DNA of 36,862 nucleotides from a virus. The stretch's first letter is position 1. Every line of letters begins with the position of its first letter. A model generated the notes under the pieces. That model saw only the letters and a program-made list of their open reading frames with translations. It did no database searches and was not told the origin of the DNA. A program made the position numbers and the translations under genes. The stretch spans positions 1-36,862 of IMG/VR virus record IMGVR_UViG_3300018424_000077; one strand, given 5' to 3'. Shown here piece after piece: positions 1 through 10,700 of the stretch.

Positions 1-151
1 CAAATAAATTAAAACTCCATTCTTCATGACCTTCTGGAATTTCTTGCTTAATTCTTTCGCAAGTTTCTTTGATCGTATGATGCTCAAAGTCACCATCTGG
101 ATGATAAATTCCCAAGACTTTGGGAAAAAATTCTCTCAATTCATGCTTCAT
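1..151 (-). CDS. Unidentified protein, N-terminal fragment cut by the window edge
   Basis: An open frame begins with ATG at 149-151 and stays open to the left edge, giving about 50 residues that start MKHELREFFPKVLGIYHPDG and end in WSFNLF. The start lies only 5 bases after the TGA of the oxygenase gene (157-159), so translation is probably coupled to it. The fragment is rich in charged residues and histidines and looks like a soluble protein. It has no motif I can assign to a family. Its place at the end of the fibre cluster, directly behind an oxygenase, would suit a small accessory enzyme or assembly factor, but that is a guess. The continuous reading frame and tight spacing support it as a gene; its function is unknown. 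Confidence 0.65.
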   Translation of the reverse strand, partial: MKHELREFFPKVLGIYHPDGDFEHHTIKETCERIKQEIPEGHEEWSFNLF

Positions 152-156
152 AATAC

Positions 157-864
157 TCACTCAGAACAACAATCATCATCAATACCTTTGGACCTAATAA
201 ATCCCTGTAAGGTAATTCTTGGACCAGCGTTTACTGTACTTTTATTTACCTTATGTAGAATTCCTTTTGGACCTCCTTTATTGAGGACTAAGCGATTGGG
301 TTTGGGTTGAATGTAATTTCCTACACCCTCATCCAGGATAACATCATACAGAGGTTGGTTGTCAAATACTTTCCACTTTACATCTTTTTTATCTGGTAAA
401 ATATAGTCATTTGCTTCGCATGTCATAAATTCTCCACCCCATTCAGGAGACCAATATTGATGACAGTAAAATGTAAATGCACCCAGATAGTTACTATCAT
501 TGTGCCAACTCAGACCAGTTCCAGGTGGCCAGATATATGGGGTCATTACAATTGTAGTGATCTCATTTTTCTCTTCTTCGGACCACATACCAGATTCTTC
601 AATTGCTTTATTGACAGCTTCAAAATATGGCGTCAAGCAATCTTCTGGGTAAGCGAATTTCCTAGTAGCGTTCCTAGTCCAAACATATTTGTTGGCATGA
701 AGAATTTCACCATCATTAAACCCCCATACACGATTCCATTCACCATGAGAACGTTTATGAACCATCGGAATAAAGTTCATAAAGTCGAATAGTTTATCGA
801 ATTGTTCTTTATCTAGAATGTTATCGTATACTTTAGTGTTATTCGCGTCAAAAGTCAGTTTCAT
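157..864 (-). CDS. 2-oxoglutarate/Fe(II)-dependent oxygenase (prolyl 4-hydroxylase-like fold)
   Basis: This 235-residue protein has the residues expected of the 2-oxoglutarate and Fe(II) dioxygenase superfamily. An HxD metal pair is seen at H121 and D123 in SWHNDSNYLGAF. The distal metal histidine is H204 in GILHKV. R216, in RITLQGF, is 12 residues further on, where the family places the arginine that binds the 2-oxoglutarate carboxylate. Such enzymes couple decarboxylation of 2-oxoglutarate to hydroxylation of a substrate, and they are frequent in cyanophage genomes beside fibre genes. The substrate cannot be read here; modification of virion protein, nucleic acid or a host compound are all open. 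ATG at 862-864 follows the TAA of the lectin-like gene by 3 bases, so expression is probably coupled. There is no signal peptide or membrane segment. The protein seems complete. Confidence 0.87.
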   Translation of the reverse strand: MKLTFDANNTKVYDNILDKEQFDKLFDFMNFIPMVHKRSHGEWNRVWGFNDGEILHANKYVWTRNATRKFAYPEDCLTPYFEAVNKAIEESGMWSEEEKNEITTIVMTPYIWPPGTGLSWHNDSNYLGAFTFYCHQYWSPEWGGEFMTCEANDYILPDKKDVKWKVFDNQPLYDVILDEGVGNYIQPKPNRLVLNKGGPKGILHKVNKSTVNAGPRITLQGFIRSKGIDDDCCSE

Positions 865-867
865 AAA

Positions 868-1731
868 TTAGGGTTTCGCATTTGTTGACAAAAGATATCG
901 GTTTCCAGTGCTGTATGCACCGCCATCATTGAAACCAATATTACTCAAAGCATTAAGGTTGTTGGCGTTTCTGTTACCACCATACATTGATAAGAGACCA
1001 TATCCAGTATAGTCACCATTGGGTTCTGAGTGAGTGTTATCTCTTGCCCACCACTTCCCATTATCTGGAACTTGCCAGCTACCACAGTTGTTTCCACCAT
1101 ACTGCGATGATCTCATAATACATCCAGTGAAGTTTCCACCACCACCTGTTTTATGAATTGCATACATGCTTTCAAAGTATGAGTTGTGGTTACCACTATC
1201 AAAGTAACTAGCAGCTCTAGACATTGCTCTCCAATGATACTTAGATCTTGGAAATACGAGATTTAAACCGACACTAGAACCTGCATTTGTGCTGTTCACA
1301 TAGCTGACAGAAGGTCCGTTAGTTGTATAGTAAAAATCATATCCACCACCATCTTCTGCAGTATCAACGTACATCTGAAGAGCAGTAGGCATCTGAGATG
1401 ACTTGATCCAATACAAACCAGCGGATATATTGGGATAGTCCTGAATCAACTGATAACCAGATGCTGCAGCTTTATCTTGAGATGAACCATCAGGTGCAGC
1501 TTTGGTGATTGCATACCATTGGTTTGTACCACCGATAGTGATATAGACTTCAAGTTCTTCGGTATCGGTGTTAAAACCAAAAGTTCCAAGTTCTGAAGGG
1601 GGACGAGTTGAAGTAGTGTGGGTAGGCACTTTCATTTGCCCAGCTACTTCTAATAAATGACCATTAGGAATCCTTACTCTATTTGAGTAAGTGCTAAATC
1701 CTTGAATGTCATGTACTGTAATTGTGCTCAT
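868..1731 (-). CDS. Tail-fibre adhesin with fibrinogen/intelectin-like C-terminal domain
   Basis: The protein has 287 residues. Its N-terminal part (about 1-75) holds the short phage-fibre collar motif TRPPSELGTFGFNTDTEELE followed by W72, common in virion proteins. From about residue 90 it resembles the start of a fibrinogen-related or intelectin domain: SAGLYWIK, then a strand with MYVDTAEDGGGYDFY, which corresponds to the family's CDM..GGGW element although the usual cysteine is absent. The rest is rich in Gly, Asn, Ser and aromatic residues (NLVFPRSKYHW, GKWWARDNTHSEPNGDYTGY), as in sugar-binding domains. The C-terminus is NRYLLSTNAKP. I infer a receptor-binding fibre or adhesin. ATG at 1729-1731 follows the TAA of the 3369-residue protein by 3 bases, and a late-promoter octamer lies 53 bases upstream inside that gene. 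The family link rests on remembered motifs only. Confidence 0.75.
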   Translation of the reverse strand: MSTITVHDIQGFSTYSNRVRIPNGHLLEVAGQMKVPTHTTSTRPPSELGTFGFNTDTEELEVYITIGGTNQWYAITKAAPDGSSQDKAAASGYQLIQDYPNISAGLYWIKSSQMPTALQMYVDTAEDGGGYDFYYTTNGPSVSYVNSTNAGSSVGLNLVFPRSKYHWRAMSRAASYFDSGNHNSYFESMYAIHKTGGGGNFTGCIMRSSQYGGNNCGSWQVPDNGKWWARDNTHSEPNGDYTGYGLLSMYGGNRNANNLNALSNIGFNDGGAYSTGNRYLLSTNAKP

Positions 1732-1734
1732 TTT

Positions 1735-4700
1735 TTATACCACAGACCATGAACCGCCATCATTAATAGTAACGGTGATGTTATTATTTATAGTGATAGG
1801 TCCAGCGGTCATGCAGTTGTCACCATTGGCAACCGTAACGTTTTCTACAACTGTATTCCTGTTTCTCTTGAATACACCGTAACGGTCGATCCACTGCTTA
1901 TCACCATCGGCACGAAGAACAACTTCTCTCTGACCACCACTTACTCCAACGGAAGAAGTCTTGATGTTGAGACCATTTTGTCCCTGGACTTCCAGTCTAT
2001 ATGTTGACTGAGTATTTTCGCTCTGACCAGAACCATAGATTGTCCAAGTACCACCGTTACCATCGATGGAACCCATGCTGGTATCGTTATCAGATCTGAA
2101 GTAGAAGTTGTCTCCAGTTCTGAGGTATGTGTGGGAGTTGTTGGCAAAGTAGAATCTAGGTTGACCACCATCATCATTAATCCAAACGTTAACACTACCA
2201 CCCAAGTACGGGAGGTTGAGTGCAGTGTAACCGTCAAGCAGATCAGCGTTCAGGTTAGTAACCTTAGTTGTAGAACTGACTGACAGTGGTGCAGTACCAG
2301 TTGCAACTGTAGATTTAAGTTGACTGTCCGTTTCGATAGAACCACCAACGTTTAATCTAGAACCAGCACCAGTAGAACCTGCTTTGTTGATAAACCATCT
2401 ACCTGTAGCCTGATAGATTGCCAAGTTACAAGATCCAGTAGAACCTTGAGAGTTAATTAAGGCAGCACCACCTGGAGTAGCAAATCCTTTGATGACGAAC
2501 CAAGAAACGTTGGCATCATCAGCACCCAAGACCCAAGCATTATCATTGTCAGTATCTGTGAATGCGATAGATGGGGAACCACCACTTCCACCTAAACCAA
2601 TTCGACCGCGACCAGATTGTCCATGACCAAATGAAGCATATGAGAATAAACCATCTGCATTATTTTCAACAGTAAGAGCTGAACCTGGATTACTTTCTCC
2701 AATACCGATGCGACCATTGCGGAAGTAAACGTTATTGTAAGACAGATGTGTCCCGTTCCAACCAAAGGAATTGCTGTCAGTACCAAAGCGGATGTAACCA
2801 ACAGCGGAATTTTGCTTACCTCTTAAAGTAGCAGTGTTAGTTGCTACCTTACCAATTGTAATACCATTACCATCTGCAAGACTTAAGGTTCCTGCACCGT
2901 TGTTGGTGAAGATCCCTTGGTCGGCAGTGAGATCATTAACAGTTAAGTGTCCAGATGCATCTCTGCGAGCAATCGTATTTGCTGTAGCACTGGTGCTCTG
3001 AGTATAACCATCAAGATAGTGAGCATCTAACTGAGAGGAAGAACCATCATTACCAGAATGCCAGATGGTGTTACCATTAATGGTAAGGTCACCAGCATTG
3101 ATTCTGAGAGTACCATTGCCGTTGTTTGCATTACCACCAGAGACGATCATCTGAACGTCATAGACAGGTGCCTGACCAGAAGATCTAAAGTCAATCGTTG
3201 GTGTGGTAGAAGTTGCTGCCTTACCAATCTGCAGTTTTGCACCGTTAGCATCGTCACGAAGACCGATGATTGTGGTAGAACCGCTAGAAACTTTGTTGGA
3301 AGAAGAAACTGTCCACTTGGTACCTGGGTTAGGACCAAAGACATATACGTTAGCATTGCTGTTAGCACCAACAAATGCAACTGTACCAGTGACCAGAGTA
3401 TAAATCTCACCTGTTGTGTGAGTTAATTCTTGGACACCTGAAGCACCACTATCAACTACAATAGAACCAATGTTATTGGTTGCACCGACATCGGAGTAGA
3501 TAGTATATGTGCCACCTGGGTTGATGTTACCGCTAGTGCCAGTTCTGCAATGGAAATCTGGTACATAGAAGGTGTACTTGTTACCAGTATCATTGACATA
3601 GAAGTTCTCAAAGACCATTTTGTCTTGACCAAGAACTTCGGGCAAGAACATATCACCGATTGGATGATTGATCCCTGCACGGGTGTCACCAACGTTGTAA
3701 CCAGACTGATACCAGAGACCCTGCTTACCTTCTAACAGGTCAGCGTCCAGTCCAGAAGCAGCACCATCGTTAGCAGACGACCAGATCTTCGCCCAGTTGG
3801 TATACACAGCGTTACCGCCAGTGTTACCTCTGATATAAAGGTTATTGTTATCAGTGAAACCTAACTGAGTGGTTGCAGTTCCAGTTGCCTCTCTTCTATA
3901 TGTGACAACACCATGTGTGGTGCCACCATCGCTAAGACCTGTAGCAGCGTTATTTCTAAGTGCTGCAGCAACACCGTTTGTTGCCTGCGAAGGTCCTGGA
4001 TTGGAACCAGGTGCAGCAGTTTCGTTGAAGATTCTGTTCGCGGTATCTGCTGTACCAGAGATGGAGATGTTGTAGGTTGTATTTGCCAGACGTGCTGGAT
4101 CAAGTGTACCAAACAGAATGTTATTTGCTGTCTGATAGAAGGAACCTTGGTTACCATCAAGTTTGTCAGCATTCAGTTCAGAACCTGGACCTTGGTCGAT
4201 AGCGACGTTACCATTATTGTCGATAACGAAACCGCCTTGATCTTGGTTACCAACAGCTTGGTTTGCAACATCCTTACGGAAACGGAATACACCATAGTTA
4301 CCATAAACAGTTGCAGCAGGTGTTAAGTTATCACCTTTCTTGATATCAATTTCAATATTACCGAATGCGCGGTTGATGCTACCTTTAACTGCGTTCAGGA
4401 TTGCTCCAGTACCACCACCAAGTTCAGATGGGATAGTAACAGAGAAGTTGCCAGTGTATCCTGTACCAGAGTCAGTTACCGATGCACTAATGATTACGCC
4501 ACCAGAGACGATGTATGTTGCACGAGCAACATTATCACTAGAGATCGAGATATTACCGCCACCCATTGGGATGTTCTGATAAGTACCATCTGTATATCCT
4601 GTACCACCAGCAGTAATAGTAATAGTGTCAATGTAACTACTATCTGACAGAGATCCACTAATTACAATAGCATCTTGTGTAGTGGGTCTGATAGATTGAA

Positions 4701-7700
4701 GTGCATATTCCCAAGAAGAATCACCTCTAAGGAATGTGTAAGAGTTGGCAGTACCCTTACCTGCCATTCTTTCTGGGTCAATTGTACCAGCAACAATATT
4801 GGATGCATCAATATTAGTGGATGTTAACTGTGTCCAGTTTGCAGCATTGGATGCAGAAGTATTGATTGCTCTAGAAAGGTCAACAATTCTCTTTCTGTTG
4901 ACATTACCACTCAGGGTTCCGCTGTTAACGCTGGTAACTGTATACTGGTTAGCGTTGAGGACAGATACTGTATAGAATCCATCAGAAGCCCCACCCGTCG
5001 TAAAATCGAGATATACAAGATCAACGTTGGACAGGTTATGCCCAGTCTCACTAACTGTGATAGTTGTGCCTGACTGAGAATACGTACCTGTGCCTTCGTT
5101 AGCAAGAGACTGATCAAGAATGAAGTCACCAGCATCAAACTTGATATTGTTTGCAATATCAATATCAACACGAGCTTCAATTTGTGCAGAAATGCTTGCG
5201 TTATTTGCCGCACCACCAGGAGATACCTGAACCTGTACAGTTGGTTGGGTGTAGTAACCAGAACCTTTATTTGTGATAGTAACTTTAGTTACACTACCAT
5301 TTACGACATTTGCAGTAGCAGATGCCTGTGTACCACCTGGATCATCAGGAGCACCGATTGTGAGTGCAAAGTCTCCAGTATATCCAGAACCACCATCACT
5401 GATCACAAAGTTGTAGATCAGACCATCGTTGTATGACTGAACAGTACCACGAGCAGTTGTAGAACTACCAACGAGAATATCGTTAACAGTGAATGAATAG
5501 TTGCTGTTAGGTGCAAATGCTAAGAACTGACTTTCAAGGTCATTCTCCAAGATGTAGGAGATTGCAGTGCCTTGTGTGGTAAATGTATGTGTACCTGCGC
5601 CTTGCGTGAGAAGATCAATTGCACTGCCACCATTTGCATTAGATTCGGTAGTGGCAAGTTTGATGTTATCGTTATCAACCTTGATAACATAGTAAACATT
5701 ACCATCAGCAAGACCACCAATGTCACTAGTACCAGAACCATATGTTAATTGGTCACCATCATTTGTTCCATGACCAGGGATTGCAATTGCATCTGTGCTA
5801 GTATTGACAGAACCAGATGCAACGCTAAATGTAGTTGCACTTGTCTCGATAGCAATGTCACCCGCATTAGCATCTTCAATAGCAAGACGCTCTGCTTGAG
5901 ATGTGACAGATGTAATGTTGAAAGGACGCAGAGCAGGGATCTGGTCAATGTTGATCTTACCTGAAGATGTCAACTGAACCAGCGCAGAAGGAACAGCGTT
6001 GGTAGAATATGGTTGGTTCAGGTATGGACCAAGGTTGTTGGAGATGTAGTCTCTAACGGATGCCTGTGTTGGCAGCAGTGAATCAGATGCAAATGTGCCA
6101 CCCAGGTTATCATCATCGGAGAAACCTGTAATAGTGATTGCACCACCAACAATCTTAATGGAGGACAGTTCGGAGATACTAACAGTACCAACGAAACTAA
6201 TAGCACCAGTTCTGTTGAAGATGGTAACGAAATTACCAACCTTAAAGTCACCAAACTCGTTAGTACCCGAGGTATAAACCTGACCGAAGGATTGTTCAGA
6301 TGCTTCGTATGCAGTACCAAGACCAACACCACCGTTCTGAGGCAGTGCAGCATAAGTGTTACCAGCACCAGAGAATTCCCAAGTGTGGGAAGAAGAGTTA
6401 CAGACAGATGGTCTGTGGAACTGGATACCTCTTGTGTGAAGATTGCTCAGTGGCAAACTTCCAGCAACATAAGTAGGGCTACTGGTATTCTGATAGCGAT
6501 TGCCGTTGGAAGTATCAGTATAGTCCATCGCCCTGTTAGTGGTGATGTCTGCAGTAACTTGAGAACCTACAGAACCACTAATGATTTCAGTTTCAAGAAT
6601 GATGTGCTCAGTTGCAGGATCTGTTGGTGATGTGCCACTGATTCTGATGATGTAGTCTTCAACGGGAATGTTTGTCAGATTTGGACCACTAACACGGATG
6701 ACCTGTCTACCTGTTGGAACTCCATTACCATCTAAGTCATCACTGATGTTATCGATAACACCGATATCAAAGTCGTATGGTTCTGCTCTGAAACCAGTTG
6801 CACGAAGTGCGAACGTACCGAAGTTAGATGCTGAGTTAGTAACGGAAGCGTAACCACCAGACTGACAAAGGATACCATCTTGACAGAAGATTGCGAAGAC
6901 AGACACCAACTGAGTGTAACCATCATTACTGATGTTATAAGCAGTACCACCAAAGGAGATGATGGTAAATGCGTTAGCAACCATCGACTTACCTTGTGGG
7001 TCGAAGTTTGCAACGGTGTTACCCTGTGCATTCAGTTTCAGACCTGGACGTGGTACGTTTGGTGTAGCAACCTTAGCACCGTCAATTTCACAACCAGAAC
7101 CACCCAGGAAGGAGATCAGGGAGGAGTTCTGAATGTATGGAGATGCCTCAACAACTGGAAGATCGAGGTTGTTGGAAAGCAGTGGGAAAGAATACAGTCC
7201 GTTATCTTGCTCAGAGATAACTGGATCTGGAGTAGTTACAGTTCCACTATATGCAGTTCCACTAGCAAGAACGTTATCTAAAATACCCCAGTTAGTAACC
7301 AGAGCAGATACAACGTTTGCACACTCAGGTGCACTGCTATCTACAGTAATAGAACCATTTGCAACTGGTGCAATCTGAGAGAATTGTCCATCCTCTAACT
7401 GGTTTCTGATTGCATCAATTGCTAGTTCTTTTGCAGCTGCAAATGTTGCACGAGTAAATTCAACCTCTTCTGGGACGTGTGCGACAGATCCACCACTGAT
7501 GTAGAGGTTGGCTGCTTCAATAGTCTTGGAGTTACCACCATAACGTAAGTCATGGGAGAATGCTCTCAGAATCTTCTGTACGTCGTCGATGCACTGAATG
7601 TCACCAGGAGCAACAGTTCTGGTTACACCGTTGAGGTTACCAGTGCCAGAGTTGGTACCGATAGCGTTTGTAAGGACTGTTGTTAAAGTTGTGATACTAG

Positions 7701-10700
7701 ATGCAACGTCTGCACAGGTTGCATTTGTTGCTGCAGTTCTGGTTGCATGAGACATATTGTCGTTAGCTACCGCAGTAGTAACGATTGCCATCAGGGTATC
7801 TACACTAGACTTGATTGCTGCACAACCGCCTGGATCAACAGTGATGGTGTTGTCTTTGACTTGGGTCAGACCATGACTACCCTGTACAGTTACAGTCTCA
7901 TTGTTGAGGACTTGCTTAGCAATGTCTCTAGCATTGTTAAAGATTGCTTGAGTTTCAGTCTCTTCACCATCGACGTGGGTTGTTCCTGTATAGTATGATG
8001 CAGCATCATATACTGCGTCGTTGCCACCATGTGCCAAGTTGTAGGTCAGCGATCTCAGAACATCTACAACGTCATCAATACAGTTCTGGTTGCCACCAGG
8101 AACATTGAATCCTACGTTAGCGATTGTATATCTCTCAACTGCCTCTGCTGCAATAAATGCGAGGTTCGTGTTGATTTGATTGGCGGCATCACCTACAGAG
8201 TTGTTTAATACTGTATCGAGAGTGACTTGCTCATAATACTGTTGAATAGTGCTATGAGGATGTCTGAGTACAGGAAGGTTTCTAATTACCTGAATTGCAA
8301 AATCACGAGCATAGTTGAAGACCTCTACAGATCTGTCTTGCTCACCTGCAACATGTGCTCCTCTAACGTAGTAGTTCGCAGCATCATATACTCGGTCATT
8401 ACCACCCCATCTGAGGTTGTGTGCCATCGCCAACTGCAGGAAGTCTTTGACATCATCGATGCAAGACTGGTTTCCAGTTGGAATAGTAAAACTACCGTTA
8501 GCAGCAAGCATCTTGCCGACTGCTACCTCAGCGATCATTTCTGCATTAGAGTAGATCGCATCTGCAGCATCTGCATAGCGATCTGCAAATGGTTCGCTGC
8601 CAGGTGTTCTGAATGGTTTCTGGAAATCGTTAAATGTGCCAGTAGTTCCAGTTTGCCCTGTAGATTGAGTATTGCCAAGATCCAGAACAAATCTCTTATC
8701 ATCAAGAATATCATCGATGTCAAATGTTCCATTGGTACTGAGACCAGTGGTACCTGCAATAGTGACTTGAGTTGCAGTTCCACCGTCACTAGAGAACAGG
8801 TTATGACCTCTCTTGACAACGAAGGTTGCTTTAGTGCCAGTAACACTCCAAGATGTGATTGGACGAGTAACTCTTTCTGCTTGTGCTGCGAAAGTGGTTG
8901 GTCCAATGGTCAGAGAAGATGTTCTAGTTTGAGAGTTTTCGTAGTGGGACTTGACATATGCATATGCTTCTTCTGCAATAAACTCTTGGTTAGTCTTGAT
9001 TGCAGTGCCACCATCACGGAATCTGTCAGAAACGTTGACTGCATCAAAACCGTATGGAGAGTTGCGAAGAGATGCCAAAACATAGTTGGCAGAACCAATT
9101 ACGTTCTGGTCACCAGATGGATTCAGTGTTGCGGAGATGTTGGTGATATTTGCTCTAACAACAAACTGCAGCGAGTATCCATCAGCACGCTCGATGCGGT
9201 GTGTGATATACTTTCTACCATTGAGGTCTGCAACGTTATCGAGAACTGATACACCAGAACCGCTAGAAGAAACAATGTTATCTCCCGTGGTTGGAGAATC
9301 GGATTGCTTCAGTACAACAGTAACAGTAGTATTGGAACTATTATAACGTGCATAACCCATACCCAAATCTGTATTGGATGGGAGGCTAGGTGTTCCAGAT
9401 CCTAAGTCAAACTGACCGATATGATATGTCTTACTATAACGATTATCTTCTCCTGGGAAGTTAAATGTCAAACCACCTTCGCCAAGAGTGATCCAATCTG
9501 CGAACAGTGCGGAGGTCTTAGTATTGTCCACACTTGACAGAGTTACAGTAATTAAACCCCCACTGATTGTGTAAGCACTATTAACAGAACCACCAAAGTC
9601 GATGGCACTATTTGTAAATCCATATAACTCAACTTCCGTTCCAACTTCATAATCGTGGAAGTCTGAAGAAACCGAAGAAGTTGCCAGATTGAAGATTGGA
9701 CCATTATAAGTTCCCTGAGTGTTCAGAGAAGTATCAATTGTAGATACTGTTAAAAGTCTTTCACTAACATCAAATCTCTGGAATCCAAGTCCAGCAGATG
9801 TGATATCGATTGTTGTTGGATCGTCAGAACCATCTGCCGCTTTATTTACTGCGTCAGCAGCGGATGCTGCAATACGAATCCAATCGTCGTTTTCTTTATA
9901 TACGAAGTAATTAACATTGTTAGTAAGACCACCAATAGCGCCCATCTTACCAGCACGGTAAGTGATACCATCACCAGTTGTAAATTGGTGTCTTTCAATG
10001 TAAATATTGTTGCTCTCTGGCATTACTGCGCCAGATTTGAACTTATGGTAAAGTCCAGCAGTTGCTTCGCCAGTAAAGTCTCTTCTACCTTGAGTTACGT
10101 TAGTTGCTGCACTAGCATTGGCATACGTATCGTACAACTCAATGTTATCAGCATCAATAGTTCTTACATAGTAAACAGTTTGATCAATCAGACCAGGGAG
10201 TGCTACGGTATCTTCATACTTATCATAGTATACTGCATGACCTGTTTTCAGACCATGACCTGGAATGTTGATTGTATTATTAGTCGTATTTACAGCACTA
10301 GTGCGAGCAAAGAATTTGAGTTCTTCTCTTTCAGCATCTACTGTATGCTGATAGATTTGGTTGGAGATTGTCTCTAGTTCTGGTCTGAGAGATTCTGCAT
10401 CAACAACGTCAAGGCGGTCAGATACACCAGGGTTGTTAATATCTGTGATGATACTAGCAAAACTAGTATTATTATAGAAAATCTTCTCAGCATCCTGGAA
10501 GACATCATTAACGCCAGATGTGATTAGAACTGTAATGTCACCTGTTGAGTTGGGAGATGCATCAGGACCCGTAAAGTTAACTGACTGTACTCTACCTTGT
10601 GTACCAGAAGATCCACCTTGTAAGTATGCGTTAACAAGTAGAGTTAAGTCACTACCTGTGTGGTTGTTGAATGTAATCTTAAAGATGTTCTGACCACGGA

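Noticed and set aside
26-310. Plus-strand open frame of 94 codons at the left edge
   Set aside because: It runs opposite two coupled minus-strand genes with clear coding signals (the oxygenase with its catalytic residues and the gene after it) and has no recognisable product.
8227-9249. Plus-strand open frame of 340 codons opposite the helical cassette
   Set aside because: It lies entirely inside the 3369-residue gene, its protein is rich in Cys and Ser without any domain pattern, and no ribosome site or promoter supports it. It is an antisense by-product of codon choice in a repetitive gene.
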